A stretch of 64,000 bases of DNA from NCBI RefSeq assembly GCF_008386695.1, contig NZ_VUOC01000004.1:1490327-1554326 (forward strand), in the 5' to 3' direction. Source of the stretch: Chitinophaga agrisoli. GTDB lineage: Bacteria > Bacteroidota > Bacteroidia > Chitinophagales > Chitinophagaceae. The notes beneath the pieces were generated by a model. It had not been told where the DNA came from and searched no databases. It saw only the letters and a list, made by a program, of their open reading frames with translations. How positions within the stretch are numbered: position 1 is the stretch's first letter; each line of letters begins with the position of its first letter. This document shows positions 42,408 to 50,985 of this stretch, piece by piece. Position numbers and translations under genes: made by a program.

Positions 42408-42423
42408 CTTACCGGATGGTAAG
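42408..42423. promoter_or_regulatory. Predicted HxlR operator
   Basis: CTTACC and GGTAAG flank GGAT. The dyad lies directly upstream of the globin -33 box and 21 bases before the HxlR start, so one bound dimer could affect both genes. Confidence 0.6.
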
Positions 42424-42444
42424 CCCGGTTAATACATTACTGAT

Positions 42445-42810
42445 ATGATAACGCTGCACAGTAAAACCTTCACCTGCCCTATTGATGTGAGCCTGCATTT
42501 TGTGAACGGCAAGTGGAAGATACTGATACTGTCCCACCTGCATCGCTTTGAAAAGAAAAGCTTTAGCGAAATACGGGATAACCTGCCGGGAATATCAGAA
42601 AAAATGCTTACCCAGCAATTAAAACAGCTGGAAATTGATGGCTTAATTACAAAGACGGTGCTCTCTGAAAAACCCTATCGGGTGGAATATGCGTTAACGC
42701 CGCTGGGCAGCTCCTTTGCGCCGTTGTATGAATTCCTGAGCAAATGGGGTATAACCTATTTAAAAGAAAACAGTATTGACTACCTGAAAGATCAGTCATT
42801 ATACAAATAA
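42445..42810 (+). CDS. HxlR family transcription regulator
   Basis: The 121-residue winged-helix protein matches HxlR/MarR-like regulators: CPIDVSLHFVNGKWKILILSHL at the start with a cysteine (C12) at the position used for redox sensing in YodB/HypR, then LPGISEKMLTQQLKQLEIDGLI. These regulators answer to thiol-reactive electrophiles or related stress. It is divergent from the truncated hemoglobin gene, so the two are probably a stress-response pair. Confidence 0.9.
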   Translation: MITLHSKTFTCPIDVSLHFVNGKWKILILSHLHRFEKKSFSEIRDNLPGISEKMLTQQLKQLEIDGLITKTVLSEKPYRVEYALTPLGSSFAPLYEFLSKWGITYLKENSIDYLKDQSLYK

Positions 42811-42850
42811 GGGGCGTCATTTCTGCATACTGTTGCCGTACTTGCCCATC

Positions 42851-43636
42851 TCAAAAGTTAAGATAGACCTTGCCGTTATCTTCTGTAAGCATATAAGTAA
42901 CAATCCCTTGGTTAGCTGGGCCGGCCTTTAACTCACCGGTAGTACAGTCAAACTGGGAGCCATGCCAGGGGCATTGCACAGTGCCGCATATCATCATACC
43001 GCCTGCCAGGGAACCGCCTTTATGTGTACAATGGTCGTCAAATGCCACATAACCGCTCTCTGTTTTAGCTACTACAATACGGCGGTTGTGTACATGTACC
43101 AGCTTCATCTGGTCTGTCTTGAGCTCATCAGTGGTAGCTACCTGCACCCTATCCGGCGCATTGCTGATGCGCTCCTCCTTCCATTTACCCGCGCGGGCAT
43201 ACCTGGGGTCTACGCCTATCTGGTTACGGTATACCAGGGTGCCGCCCAGCCAGCCGGCAATACTCAGGATCACTATACCTGCGGCTTCCATCAGCAGGAT
43301 CCAGATGGCCGGCATGTAAGGATCCCGTTTCAGCAGCCAGGATACCGTAAATAACACCAGGTTCAGCACATTCAGCAGGCCATGCTGGGCGCCTCTTTTT
43401 TTAGCGGAGCTTTGAGGAGGCACGGTGAAGAAATAGTCTATTACACCAGGCACAGCCGCCAGTACGGCGCTGATAATACCGGCTGTTTGCATACAATAAG
43501 CCGCAAAGGCCAGGTCAGACCGGTTGCCGGCTACCGCCAGGATATCAAATAACAGGGTGCCTGTAAAGAAAGCAATGGGAAAAGTGACCAGGATAGGATG
43601 GAGCGGATGCCCCTTAATATGCGCTGTACTTTTCAT
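42851..43636 (-). CDS. Rieske [2Fe-2S] protein with an N-terminal DUF2231 membrane domain
   Basis: The 261-residue protein has a DUF2231 domain with four helices (starts HIKGHPLHPILVTFPIAFF; conserved His pairs) in residues 1-145. A Rieske domain at about 165-261 has CTHKGG and CPWHG, giving two Cys and two His ligands. The fusion suggests an electron carrier attached to the inner membrane, but the partner is unknown. Whether the cluster faces the cytoplasm or periplasm depends on helix number; four helices would put it in the cytoplasm. The ATG at 43636 matches the DUF2231 start. Confidence 0.88.
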   Translation of the reverse strand: MKSTAHIKGHPLHPILVTFPIAFFTGTLLFDILAVAGNRSDLAFAAYCMQTAGIISAVLAAVPGVIDYFFTVPPQSSAKKRGAQHGLLNVLNLVLFTVSWLLKRDPYMPAIWILLMEAAGIVILSIAGWLGGTLVYRNQIGVDPRYARAGKWKEERISNAPDRVQVATTDELKTDQMKLVHVHNRRIVVAKTESGYVAFDDHCTHKGGSLAGGMMICGTVQCPWHGSQFDCTTGELKAGPANQGIVTYMLTEDNGKVYLNF

Positions 43637-43740
43637 AATGTGGATGTTTTGGTACGTTAGGTATACATCAAAAACTTTACCCATTTAGTAATGTTTATCT
43701 GGGATTATACATTACATTTAAGTACAGAAACACTTATACC

Positions 43741-44103
43741 ATGTCCCTCATTGCAAAGATCGCCGTATTACTGGTAGCCCTGGAACATCTCTATATCCTC
43801 TGGATCGAAATGTTTGCCTGGACTACTGCCGGCAGAAAGACCTTCCGCTCCTTCCCTGCCCATTTATTTGAAGAGACCAAAGCCCTGGCGGCTAACCAGG
43901 GTTTGTATAACGGGTTTCTTTCCGCGGGTTTGATCTGGTCCCTGTTTATCTCAGACCTGGAATGGTCAAAACATGTAGCCTGCTTTTTCCTGGGTTGTGT
44001 GATAGTAGCTGGTGTATTTGGCGCCCTTACCGCTTCAAAATCTATTTTTGTTAAACAGGCATTGCCTGCTATTATTGCTATGCTGCTAGTATTGTTTACC
44101 TAA
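43741..44103 (+). CDS. DUF1304 family membrane protein
   Basis: The 120-residue protein has four helices and matches the DUF1304 family: ALEHLYILWIEMFAW in helix 1 and ALAANQGLYNGFLSAGLIW before helix 2. The function is unknown. It is followed after 9 bases by a TfoX-like gene, and is divergent from the Rieske gene. Confidence 0.9.
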   Translation: MSLIAKIAVLLVALEHLYILWIEMFAWTTAGRKTFRSFPAHLFEETKALAANQGLYNGFLSAGLIWSLFISDLEWSKHVACFFLGCVIVAGVFGALTASKSIFVKQALPAIIAMLLVLFT

Positions 44104-44112
44104 TTTTATACC

Positions 44113-44451
44113 ATGCCATATAGCGAACAATTAGCCAACAGGATCCGGGAACGCCTGGCCCAGCTTCCTAACATAGAGGAAAAGAAGATGATGGGCGGCC
44201 TCACCTTCATGTACAACGGTAAAATGTGCGTAGGCATTATCAAAGGGGAACTGATGTGCCGTATTGATCCGGCCTTACATCACATGGCCATCAGTAAGCC
44301 CGGGTGTAAGACCATGGTATTCACCCAACGGCCTATGAGCGGGTATGTGATGATAGCAGACAGCGCCATAAAAACACAAAAGGAGTTCGACTACTGGATC
44401 AACCTGGCGCTGGATTTTAATAAGCACGCCAAGGCATCTAAAAAGAAATAA
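44113..44451 (+). CDS. TfoX/Sxy N-terminal domain protein
   Basis: The 112-residue protein consists of a TfoX N-terminal domain (IEEKKMMGGLTFMYNGKMCVGI near 22). TfoX/Sxy regulates competence in gammaproteobacteria, but such single-domain forms in Bacteroidota have no proven role. It is co-directional with DUF1304 and converges on jetC. The C-terminus is Lys-rich. Confidence 0.88.
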   Translation: MPYSEQLANRIRERLAQLPNIEEKKMMGGLTFMYNGKMCVGIIKGELMCRIDPALHHMAISKPGCKTMVFTQRPMSGYVMIADSAIKTQKEFDYWINLALDFNKHAKASKKK

Positions 44452-44497
44452 TGCCTCCCTGCCGCTGTTAACGCATGTAACAACTACAGGAAGGCAT
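44451..44497. other. Long dyad between the converging TfoX and jetC genes
   Basis: ATGCCT-c-CCTG and CAGG-a-AGGCAT pair across 25 bases that contain an inner GTTA/TAAC. There is no T-run, so this is at best a weak terminator. Confidence 0.4.
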
Positions 44498-44519
44498 CAG
44501 GTATCCTGGCCGGTGCAGG

Positions 44520-47500
44520 CTATGCCTCCACCGTCTCTATCTTATCCTTCAACTCCTTGATCGTCATATTATACAAAATACTGTTCCTGTTCTGCACCCG
44601 CTGCACCAAATGCACATGGGCTATAAATTCCTGTACGATCTGGATCTTATCACTGGGTGTTACTACCAGCAGCTGTAAATGCAATTCTTTACACAGCTCC
44701 ATCAGGTAAGTAGCCTTCTCCTCATCCTGGTTGCTAAAGCTCTCATCCACCGCTATAAAACGCAGGCTGCGGCTGTTCTTGCCTTCCCGGGTAATACCAA
44801 ACTGGTAGGCAATGGCGCTACAAAGGATGGTATAGGTCAACTGGGCTTTTTCACCGCCAGACAACTGTCCCATCTGCCGGTAGGTTTTCTTGGTCTCATC
44901 ATTACTGCGGTAGCGCTCATCGGCCCAGAACTCAAACCAATTACGCACATCCAGCACTTTCATACGATAGTTCTCGTTCTTATCCAGCTCATTAATGAGC
45001 GGCTGCACCCGCTGCGTAAAATGCTCAGATTTAGACTCAAAACTCTCCTGTTGCCAGTTGGCAGCCTGCGGCAGGGCTTCCAGTAATTGCTGGCGGAAAT
45101 CCCTTATATCAGTGCCTGCGGCCAGCTGGCGTTTGCCCAGCTGTATGTAAGTATCCGGCAGCCGGTTAAAATTGATGCTGCCCAGCGAGTCGTTCAGCCT
45201 TTTTACGCTGGTGTCTATATCCCGCTCCCATTTGTCCAGCGCTTCTTTCAGGCCGGCTATCTTATGGGTGATGGTAACGTTGATGAAATTCTCAAAATCA
45301 CGCTTATACCGGGGCAGGTTGTCTTTGGACAGTTTATCCAGCCATTCCATATATTCATTGGAATAACGGGCGTCTTCCGGCAGCTGCTGCACATCCGCCG
45401 GCCAGTCCGGGAACCGCTCCACCAGCTCATGACTGGGATTTTTGATCCGGTTGATCTGCAAGGCTACCTTCCGTTCTTCTTTTGACAAACCATCCTGCAG
45501 CGTAGTACGCTGACTTTCCCTGTGCTGGCGGAAACGCTCGTATACCGGCTCTATATTATCCAGCTGCACGGCTGCCAGCATGTCTGCATGCTGCTGCTGG
45601 AACTGCAGCAACGCGTCTTTATCCGTTTCTGTAAAGTTCTGCAGTAACAACTGCAGGTCCGATACGGACTGCCGGTATTCCCGCAGCCGGTCCTCCTGGC
45701 GGGTCTCTTCGCGCAGCAGCTCGTCCCTTTTCTTTTCTTCCTCTTCACGCTGCCGCTGGAGCTCTGCCAGCTGGTTCTTCAACGCATTCAGCACTTCGTT
45801 GCCCTTGCGGAGCTCTTCTATCTGCACTTTCAGCTTCTGAATGGTTTTGGCAATAGCAGCTACATGAATATCTTCAAAGCCTTTATGTTCTTTAATACGG
45901 GTATTAGCATAAGCTTGTTCACTCAGGCGTTTACTTTTGTTGGCACAACGGTTAATGGTTTCCTGCGCTCTTGTCAGCGCTTCTACCAGCACGTCACGTT
46001 TCTTCAGCAAAGCCTCTTTCTTCTTTTCATTATTCCAGCCTAATACATAACGGCTGGGATCATGACGGTCCGGGCGGTCATCTTTTTCATGGTGTTTGCC
46101 GCTTTTCACCAACCCGTTCAGCGTTACTGCAAACTCATAACGTTCCAGTTGTTTTTCATCCTCCAGGCAGCTATGGCGGAAACGGCGGATGACTTCCTGC
46201 TCCAGCCATTTGCCCAACGGATGATCCGGGTGAAACTCCAGTTTATCCGGCACGGTATTATCATCCGCATACTGCATAATGGCCGTTTCTGTCACGTGCT
46301 CGTATACCAGCCTGGCCCTTAAATTCTGGCTGTTCACATATTTGTTTACCTTCTTATAGTGCCTGTCCGGTACCAGCAGCCGCAATGCAAAGGAGCGTAA
46401 CAGCTTTTCCAGGGCAGGCTGCCAATGCATTTCATCACTCCTTACCTGCATCAGCTCTCCTGCAAAAGGCAGCTGTGCTACATCTATATTCAACCCTTCG
46501 CAGATCCGCCTGCGCAGGTCAATAAGATGGAAGTCGATATTATTCTTCGTCTGCTGTAAACTGTTCAGCTGCTGCTCCAGCGTCTCCTTTTCTGCGGACG
46601 ATTTTTTACGGATATCCTTCGCTTCAAAATCATCTTCTTCATTCTGGCGCTTTTCATCATTCAGGGATAGCAGCTTGCGGTCATTCTCCTTGCGGATCTG
46701 GTTATAGCTTTGCTCGTCCGTTGGCGCGGTTGCTGTGAGCCTTAACTGTTCGCACCAGCCCTGGAATTCCGCCAGCTCTACCTGGGCCCTGCGCTGTTTG
46801 TCCTCCCGTTCCTGTATCTGTGCTTCCAGCTCCTTCAGGCGCTGGCCGGCCTTATTATTCTGTATCTGGTAGTTGGTATCCTGTTCTTCGCGGGCCAGTT
46901 TGTCTATGTTCGTTCTGGCAGCCTGCAGCTGTTCCTGTAAGGTTTTTAGCTGCCATTGGCCTTCTGAAATAGCTGTTTGCAACAGCTCGTTGCGGGTATA
47001 GCCTTTCCACAACACGGCTGTTTGCAATACTTTGTTATTTTCTTCCATGGCGGCTTCCAGCTCCTGCAGCTTTGCGTAGTATTCGCGTAGTGGCTCCAGC
47101 AGCTGGATCTGGGCTTCGGCCTTTTCTATATTACGCTGTGCTTCCAACAGGGTGGAAAGCTGTTTCTTGAGGTCCTGGAACTCATCCTCCATATTGCGCG
47201 GCTCCAGCATATGCGTACGGATAAACTCATCCAGGTTACCCAGCACTTTAATACCTACCGTTTGGTTAAACAGCTGTAAGGCCTGCATACTCTGCATACC
47301 CAATACCTCTACCATCCTCTGCGCGTACCGGCTGGCGGCGTCAAACCATTCTACCTGCTTACGGGCTTGTTTGTTATAGCGCTGGTCCAGGCTGCGCTTC
47401 CAGTTGCCGCCCAGGTCAAATGGTTTAAAATCCTCTTCGATGGTCAGCGCCTTATGCGCCAGGCCAAAGAACTTCTTCATATCCGTTTGCTGATAATAAC

Positions 47501-47915
47501 GCACCTGGAATAGGGTGACCAGCTGCCCGGCTTCATTGGCAAAATGCGCCAGCAGTATGCTGTAGGCTTTCTCTTTATCCTCCCGCAGGTATTCTGTTTT
47601 AGAGGTGCCGGTCACCTCGTTATTAATGGTGCCAAAACCGCCCATTACATAACTGTCCTCCGTACGGTCGCCTTTCTTTTCGCTGCCGCTGCTCTGGTTA
47701 TAGAAGCGGTAACGTTTTTCCGGCACCATCAGGGTAAGCAGTGCATCCACAAATGTGGTCTTACCGCTGCCGTTGGCGCCGGTGAGCAGGCTGGTTTCGC
47801 CCATTGGCCTGATGGCATAGATCTTTTCATCAAAAGTGCCCCAGTTAAGCACTTCCATGTATTGTAAACGAAATCCACTCTTCTGGCTATCTGTGCTGAA
47901 AACACTTAATTGCAT
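44520..47915 (-). CDS. jetC: SMC-like ATPase JetC (MksB/EptC type)
   Basis: The 1131-residue protein has the head-coil-head plan of SMC/MukB ATPases. Walker A is GANGSGKT (46-53), followed by long coiled coils (about 230-480 and 640-860) with a hinge-like middle region, then signature LSGGEK and Walker B RFIAVDESFSNQDEEKA near the end. The opening FRLQYMEVLNWGTFDEKIYAI is typical of JetC/MksB. With JetA and JetB it forms a loop-extruding complex that in Wadjet recognises circular plasmid DNA, or in MksBEF compacts the chromosome. It is last in the operon; the JetD nuclease gene that should follow is absent. Confidence 0.93.
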   Translation of the reverse strand: MQLSVFSTDSQKSGFRLQYMEVLNWGTFDEKIYAIRPMGETSLLTGANGSGKTTFVDALLTLMVPEKRYRFYNQSSGSEKKGDRTEDSYVMGGFGTINNEVTGTSKTEYLREDKEKAYSILLAHFANEAGQLVTLFQVRYYQQTDMKKFFGLAHKALTIEEDFKPFDLGGNWKRSLDQRYNKQARKQVEWFDAASRYAQRMVEVLGMQSMQALQLFNQTVGIKVLGNLDEFIRTHMLEPRNMEDEFQDLKKQLSTLLEAQRNIEKAEAQIQLLEPLREYYAKLQELEAAMEENNKVLQTAVLWKGYTRNELLQTAISEGQWQLKTLQEQLQAARTNIDKLAREEQDTNYQIQNNKAGQRLKELEAQIQEREDKQRRAQVELAEFQGWCEQLRLTATAPTDEQSYNQIRKENDRKLLSLNDEKRQNEEDDFEAKDIRKKSSAEKETLEQQLNSLQQTKNNIDFHLIDLRRRICEGLNIDVAQLPFAGELMQVRSDEMHWQPALEKLLRSFALRLLVPDRHYKKVNKYVNSQNLRARLVYEHVTETAIMQYADDNTVPDKLEFHPDHPLGKWLEQEVIRRFRHSCLEDEKQLERYEFAVTLNGLVKSGKHHEKDDRPDRHDPSRYVLGWNNEKKKEALLKKRDVLVEALTRAQETINRCANKSKRLSEQAYANTRIKEHKGFEDIHVAAIAKTIQKLKVQIEELRKGNEVLNALKNQLAELQRQREEEEKKRDELLREETRQEDRLREYRQSVSDLQLLLQNFTETDKDALLQFQQQHADMLAAVQLDNIEPVYERFRQHRESQRTTLQDGLSKEERKVALQINRIKNPSHELVERFPDWPADVQQLPEDARYSNEYMEWLDKLSKDNLPRYKRDFENFINVTITHKIAGLKEALDKWERDIDTSVKRLNDSLGSINFNRLPDTYIQLGKRQLAAGTDIRDFRQQLLEALPQAANWQQESFESKSEHFTQRVQPLINELDKNENYRMKVLDVRNWFEFWADERYRSNDETKKTYRQMGQLSGGEKAQLTYTILCSAIAYQFGITREGKNSRSLRFIAVDESFSNQDEEKATYLMELCKELHLQLLVVTPSDKIQIVQEFIAHVHLVQRVQNRNSILYNMTIKELKDKIETVEA

Positions 47916-47974
47916 CCGTAGTTGTAAGTTGTTTGTTTTTTATTGATAGTTAAAGGGCTGTCATTGCCTGCTGC

Positions 47975-48604
47975 CTAATTATTGCTGAATCCCGTATCCG
48001 TACCCTCCTCCGGCTGCTGCAACTGCTCCTTTGCCTGCTGCAGCTGGCGGTAAAAATCATCCAGCTCTTCCGGGCCTATCTTTGCCTTAATGATCTTACA
48101 GATCCGGAAACGTTGCTCATCCGGCACCTCGTGGTGTTCTTCCTGGTACAGGAAGCCAAACTCCTCTGCCTTATCGATCAGGCGGTCTATCTCTTTCAGG
48201 AATTTGACGCGGCTGGCGTTTTCCTTAAAGAACAGCTCCGCATACTCCTTTATCTCGCGCCGCTTGCGTATCAGTTCCCGGCTGGTGGCTTCGCCGGTCT
48301 CAAATTCCGCCATCATCTCGCGCAGCAGCACCAGCATAATACTTTCCTCGTAACTCAGTGTACGCCGGTGCACCCAGCTAATGCCGGTTTCCTCTTCCCC
48401 GGATGCGGTATGTTTTACAAAAGCGTATCCATCCGCTTCATCCAGCACCAGCGTTAATCCTACTGACAGCAGGAAGATCTGCAGCTCATTCTTATGCTGC
48501 AACAGTTTTTCCCAGGCGCTTTTTTCCTGGTATTCCACCGGGCCTTTCAACAGCTTTATCAATACCGGTGTAAAGGGTAATAGTTTTATCGGTGTGTTCA
48601 TCAT
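47975..48604 (-). CDS. jetB: DUF4194 protein JetB (MksE-like kleisin partner)
   Basis: The protein of about 209 residues matches DUF4194, the JetB/MksE winged-helix (KITE) subunit that binds the kleisin in Wadjet/Mks complexes. The centre has SYEESIMLVLLREMMAEFETGE and RRKREIKEYAELFF, as usual. Two adjacent ATGs (48604, 48601) can start it, right after the jetA stop (1 base). The 59-base gap to jetC is the largest in the operon. The C-terminal 30 residues are Gln/Glu-rich. Confidence 0.9.
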   Translation of the reverse strand: MMNTPIKLLPFTPVLIKLLKGPVEYQEKSAWEKLLQHKNELQIFLLSVGLTLVLDEADGYAFVKHTASGEEETGISWVHRRTLSYEESIMLVLLREMMAEFETGEATSRELIRKRREIKEYAELFFKENASRVKFLKEIDRLIDKAEEFGFLYQEEHHEVPDEQRFRICKIIKAKIGPEELDDFYRQLQQAKEQLQQPEEGTDTGFSNN

Positions 48605-48605
48605 C

Positions 48606-50072
48606 TTACGCGTTAAAGAGTAAATAGGGCACTTCCACAAATTTCGTACGGGCGGCATTCAGCGGTATCAATTCCGTAGCGTTGCCCACCACGCTTACCT
48701 TATTGGGTTTTTCACGCACGAAACGGAAATAACTTACTACTTCCGCCAATCCGTTCTCCAGCGGCACTATCTCCAGCAATTCTTTGAGGGAGATGACCTG
48801 CTGTACCTGCAATGCCTGTTCTACCTTAGCCCATAACTGCCGCCGGTCAATAAACGACGTGTTCATGATCCGGCTAAAACGTTCCGGGTCTGCTATCTGC
48901 TCTGCAGCAGTACTGGGCTGCACCACGGGCGCCGGCCCTTTCTTGGGCGCTGTTTGCAGCTTACGGTCCATGATCATCCGTATCTCTACCCCTTCATCAA
49001 TGGTGATACCGGCATCCAAGTCCGGCTGGTCCATGAGGTCAAACACCATTTCCTTAATGCCGCTGATCTGGCGGCGCAGGCGCCGGTGACGGGCAATCTC
49101 CTTCTCAGAGATAATACGGCTCAGTTTTTCCGCCATCTTATCATTGGCATCGTATACCGCCCTGCCCTGTTCCAGCAGCATGGATTTTACGTTATGGATA
49201 AACGGCTCATCGGCTGGTATCTCCCGCTCCTGCAATAATGCCACCAGCTCTTCCATCAGCTCTTTCCACTCTTCCTGCCCTGCGCGGGAAATAAGGAAGT
49301 CCCAGAAGGCATAAAAGCTTTTTCCCTGCGGGCTGCCCCGCAACTCGTCATAGGCTTCAAAGGCATATCCCAAAATAGCCCCTTTGTGCTGCTCTGTACG
49401 GGTATGGTGCTCTACGATGGAGCGGTGTATCTGTTTAAAATTGTCTTCCACTTCCCGGAAATCGCCTACCAGCTCATAACACAAACGGGTAAACAGTTCC
49501 AGCCTCTCCTGTACCTGTGAATTGCTGTAGCTGTCCGGCGCAATGCCCAGCTCTATAGCTTTGATCTCCTTGTCTATCTCCGCCCGCTTGTCCTTGAGCA
49601 TTTCCAGCCTTTTACGGGCATCATCCTCCGTATGCTCTACAATGTCCCGCAGGGAATTGAACAGCAGCTTAAAACGGCTTTCTGTGCCCACGTGATGCCG
49701 TTTCTGCAGGGTGCTGAACCACTGGAACACACGTTCCGTGTGTGCGCTCAGCTGGTATTGGATCACGCCCTCGGCATCGTTAAAATCCTGCAGGATACGT
49801 TTCTGCACCCAGTTCAGGATATACTTGCGGCTGCGGGCCTCTTCATTCTCGCCAAATACTATATTGGCCTCCTCCAGGTTCTCCGTACCGTCTGAATGGG
49901 CTGACAGCGCTTCCGCCACCAGCTGGATGAATGTCTTCTCCTCCACCAGGAAACGGTTCTCCTCCTTAAAGACCTTGTACAATAATGGCAATACCCACCG
50001 CGCATTCTGCAGCCGTAGCATCTGGAAAGCCGGGTGGGTATTGAGTGTATGTGAAATGTCTTCGCTATGCAT
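48606..50072 (-). CDS. jetA: DUF3375 protein JetA (MksF-like kleisin)
   Basis: The 488-residue protein matches DUF3375, the JetA/MksF kleisin subunit: N-terminal helical region (HPAFQMLRLQNARWVLPLLYKVF), long middle helices with heptads (about 155-260), and a C-terminal winged helix with ELLEIVPLENGLAEVVSYF. In Wadjet it closes the JetC ring and joins JetB. It is the first gene of jetA-jetB-jetC. No consensus promoter was seen upstream in the 400-base region shared with the divergent gene. Confidence 0.92.
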   Translation of the reverse strand: MHSEDISHTLNTHPAFQMLRLQNARWVLPLLYKVFKEENRFLVEEKTFIQLVAEALSAHSDGTENLEEANIVFGENEEARSRKYILNWVQKRILQDFNDAEGVIQYQLSAHTERVFQWFSTLQKRHHVGTESRFKLLFNSLRDIVEHTEDDARKRLEMLKDKRAEIDKEIKAIELGIAPDSYSNSQVQERLELFTRLCYELVGDFREVEDNFKQIHRSIVEHHTRTEQHKGAILGYAFEAYDELRGSPQGKSFYAFWDFLISRAGQEEWKELMEELVALLQEREIPADEPFIHNVKSMLLEQGRAVYDANDKMAEKLSRIISEKEIARHRRLRRQISGIKEMVFDLMDQPDLDAGITIDEGVEIRMIMDRKLQTAPKKGPAPVVQPSTAAEQIADPERFSRIMNTSFIDRRQLWAKVEQALQVQQVISLKELLEIVPLENGLAEVVSYFRFVREKPNKVSVVGNATELIPLNAARTKFVEVPYLLFNA

Positions 50073-50479
50073 AGTGTATCCTATTCATTCTACGGTTTGG
50101 CCTGTATGTATTTTGCTGGGATGGGCAGGAATATGACTGCCAGGGGAATATATAATTACATGACTGTCAACGTCTCTCCCCTTGTTTTGACCGGTAGCAA
50201 TCTGGCAAATATAATTAAAGTATTCAGGCTAAAAACGCGCTGCCGGCAGGAGTTATACACAATTGTGGAAAGCTGTCAGCCTCGCCTGAACGCCGTCATC
50301 CACACGGAAAACCCCGGCCGTTCCACACCCTGCGCGGCACAAATTGTCACAAAACTGTAAGACACTACCCCGGATAGTTTACTTATATTGCCATCGCAAA
50401 CCCGCTTTATTTACCCTTAAATAGCTTGTTTTAGCGATCTAACACATTGAACGATAGCAGTAACCATCACAAAACAGAC
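50073..50479. other. Divergent intergenic region upstream of jetA
   Basis: About 400 bases with no gene. There is no TAnnTTTG box near jetA. TTATACACA (50253-50261) and TCATCCACA (50296-50304) each differ from the DnaA box TTATCCACA by one base; two one-mismatch hits are weak evidence. TATATTGC near 50386 may be part of the forward promoter. Confidence 0.4.
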
Positions 50480-50935
50480 ATGTTAACGCAGTGCGTCAGC
50501 TTTTTGAACGCCATCGGTATTCCAACCCTCTTCAGGAAAATTGAGAAAGAAAGTTTTCTGCCGGGCTTCCTTATTGAGCATGGCGCCATCGTTATTGACG
50601 AGCAGGCGCTGGAACAACCCGGCGATATCCTGCATGAAGCCGGGCATATAGCCGTGGTGCCGGCGGCAGACCGTCCCAAACTGATGGGCGCCACGATCAT
50701 TGACCGCCGTGACCGCGAAGCGGAAGAAATGATGGCTATCGCCTGGTCCTACGCCGTTTGTATCTATTTACAGATAGATCCCCATTTTGTATTTCATGAT
50801 AAGGGATACAATGGCGGCAGCAGCTACATTACGGATACCTGCAGCAAAAACATCTATTTTGGCATACCCATGCTCCAGGCAATCGGGCTAACGGCTAACG
50901 ACTATCCGGACGTGGTGAGGTGGCTGCGGGAATAA
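50480..50935 (+). CDS. Hypothetical protein with HEAGH metallopeptidase-like motif
   Basis: The 151-residue protein contains LHEAGHIA (H52, E53, H56), the zinc-binding HExxH helix found in ImmA/IrrE-type peptidases, and a possible third ligand in DREAEEMMAIAW about 25 residues later. No HTH or other domain is attached. The ATG at 50480 is preferred to a TTG 11 codons upstream. It is divergent from the jetABC operon, and lies 50 bases before a multiheme cytochrome gene. Its role is unknown. Confidence 0.7.
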   Translation: MLTQCVSFLNAIGIPTLFRKIEKESFLPGFLIEHGAIVIDEQALEQPGDILHEAGHIAVVPAADRPKLMGATIIDRRDREAEEMMAIAWSYAVCIYLQIDPHFVFHDKGYNGGSSYITDTCSKNIYFGIPMLQAIGLTANDYPDVVRWLRE

Positions 50936-50985
50936 TTGGCAATCCTCTCCCAGATACCCTATCTTTAGCCGCTTATTCCATCGAT

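Noticed and set aside
44451-44497. Dyad between TfoX and jetC as a strong terminator
   Set aside because: The arms have a mismatch and no T-run follows on either strand.
50253-50304. DnaA-box-like sequences upstream of jetA as a possible origin
   Set aside because: Only two sites, each with a mismatch, and no dnaA, dnaN or AT-rich unwinding element nearby.
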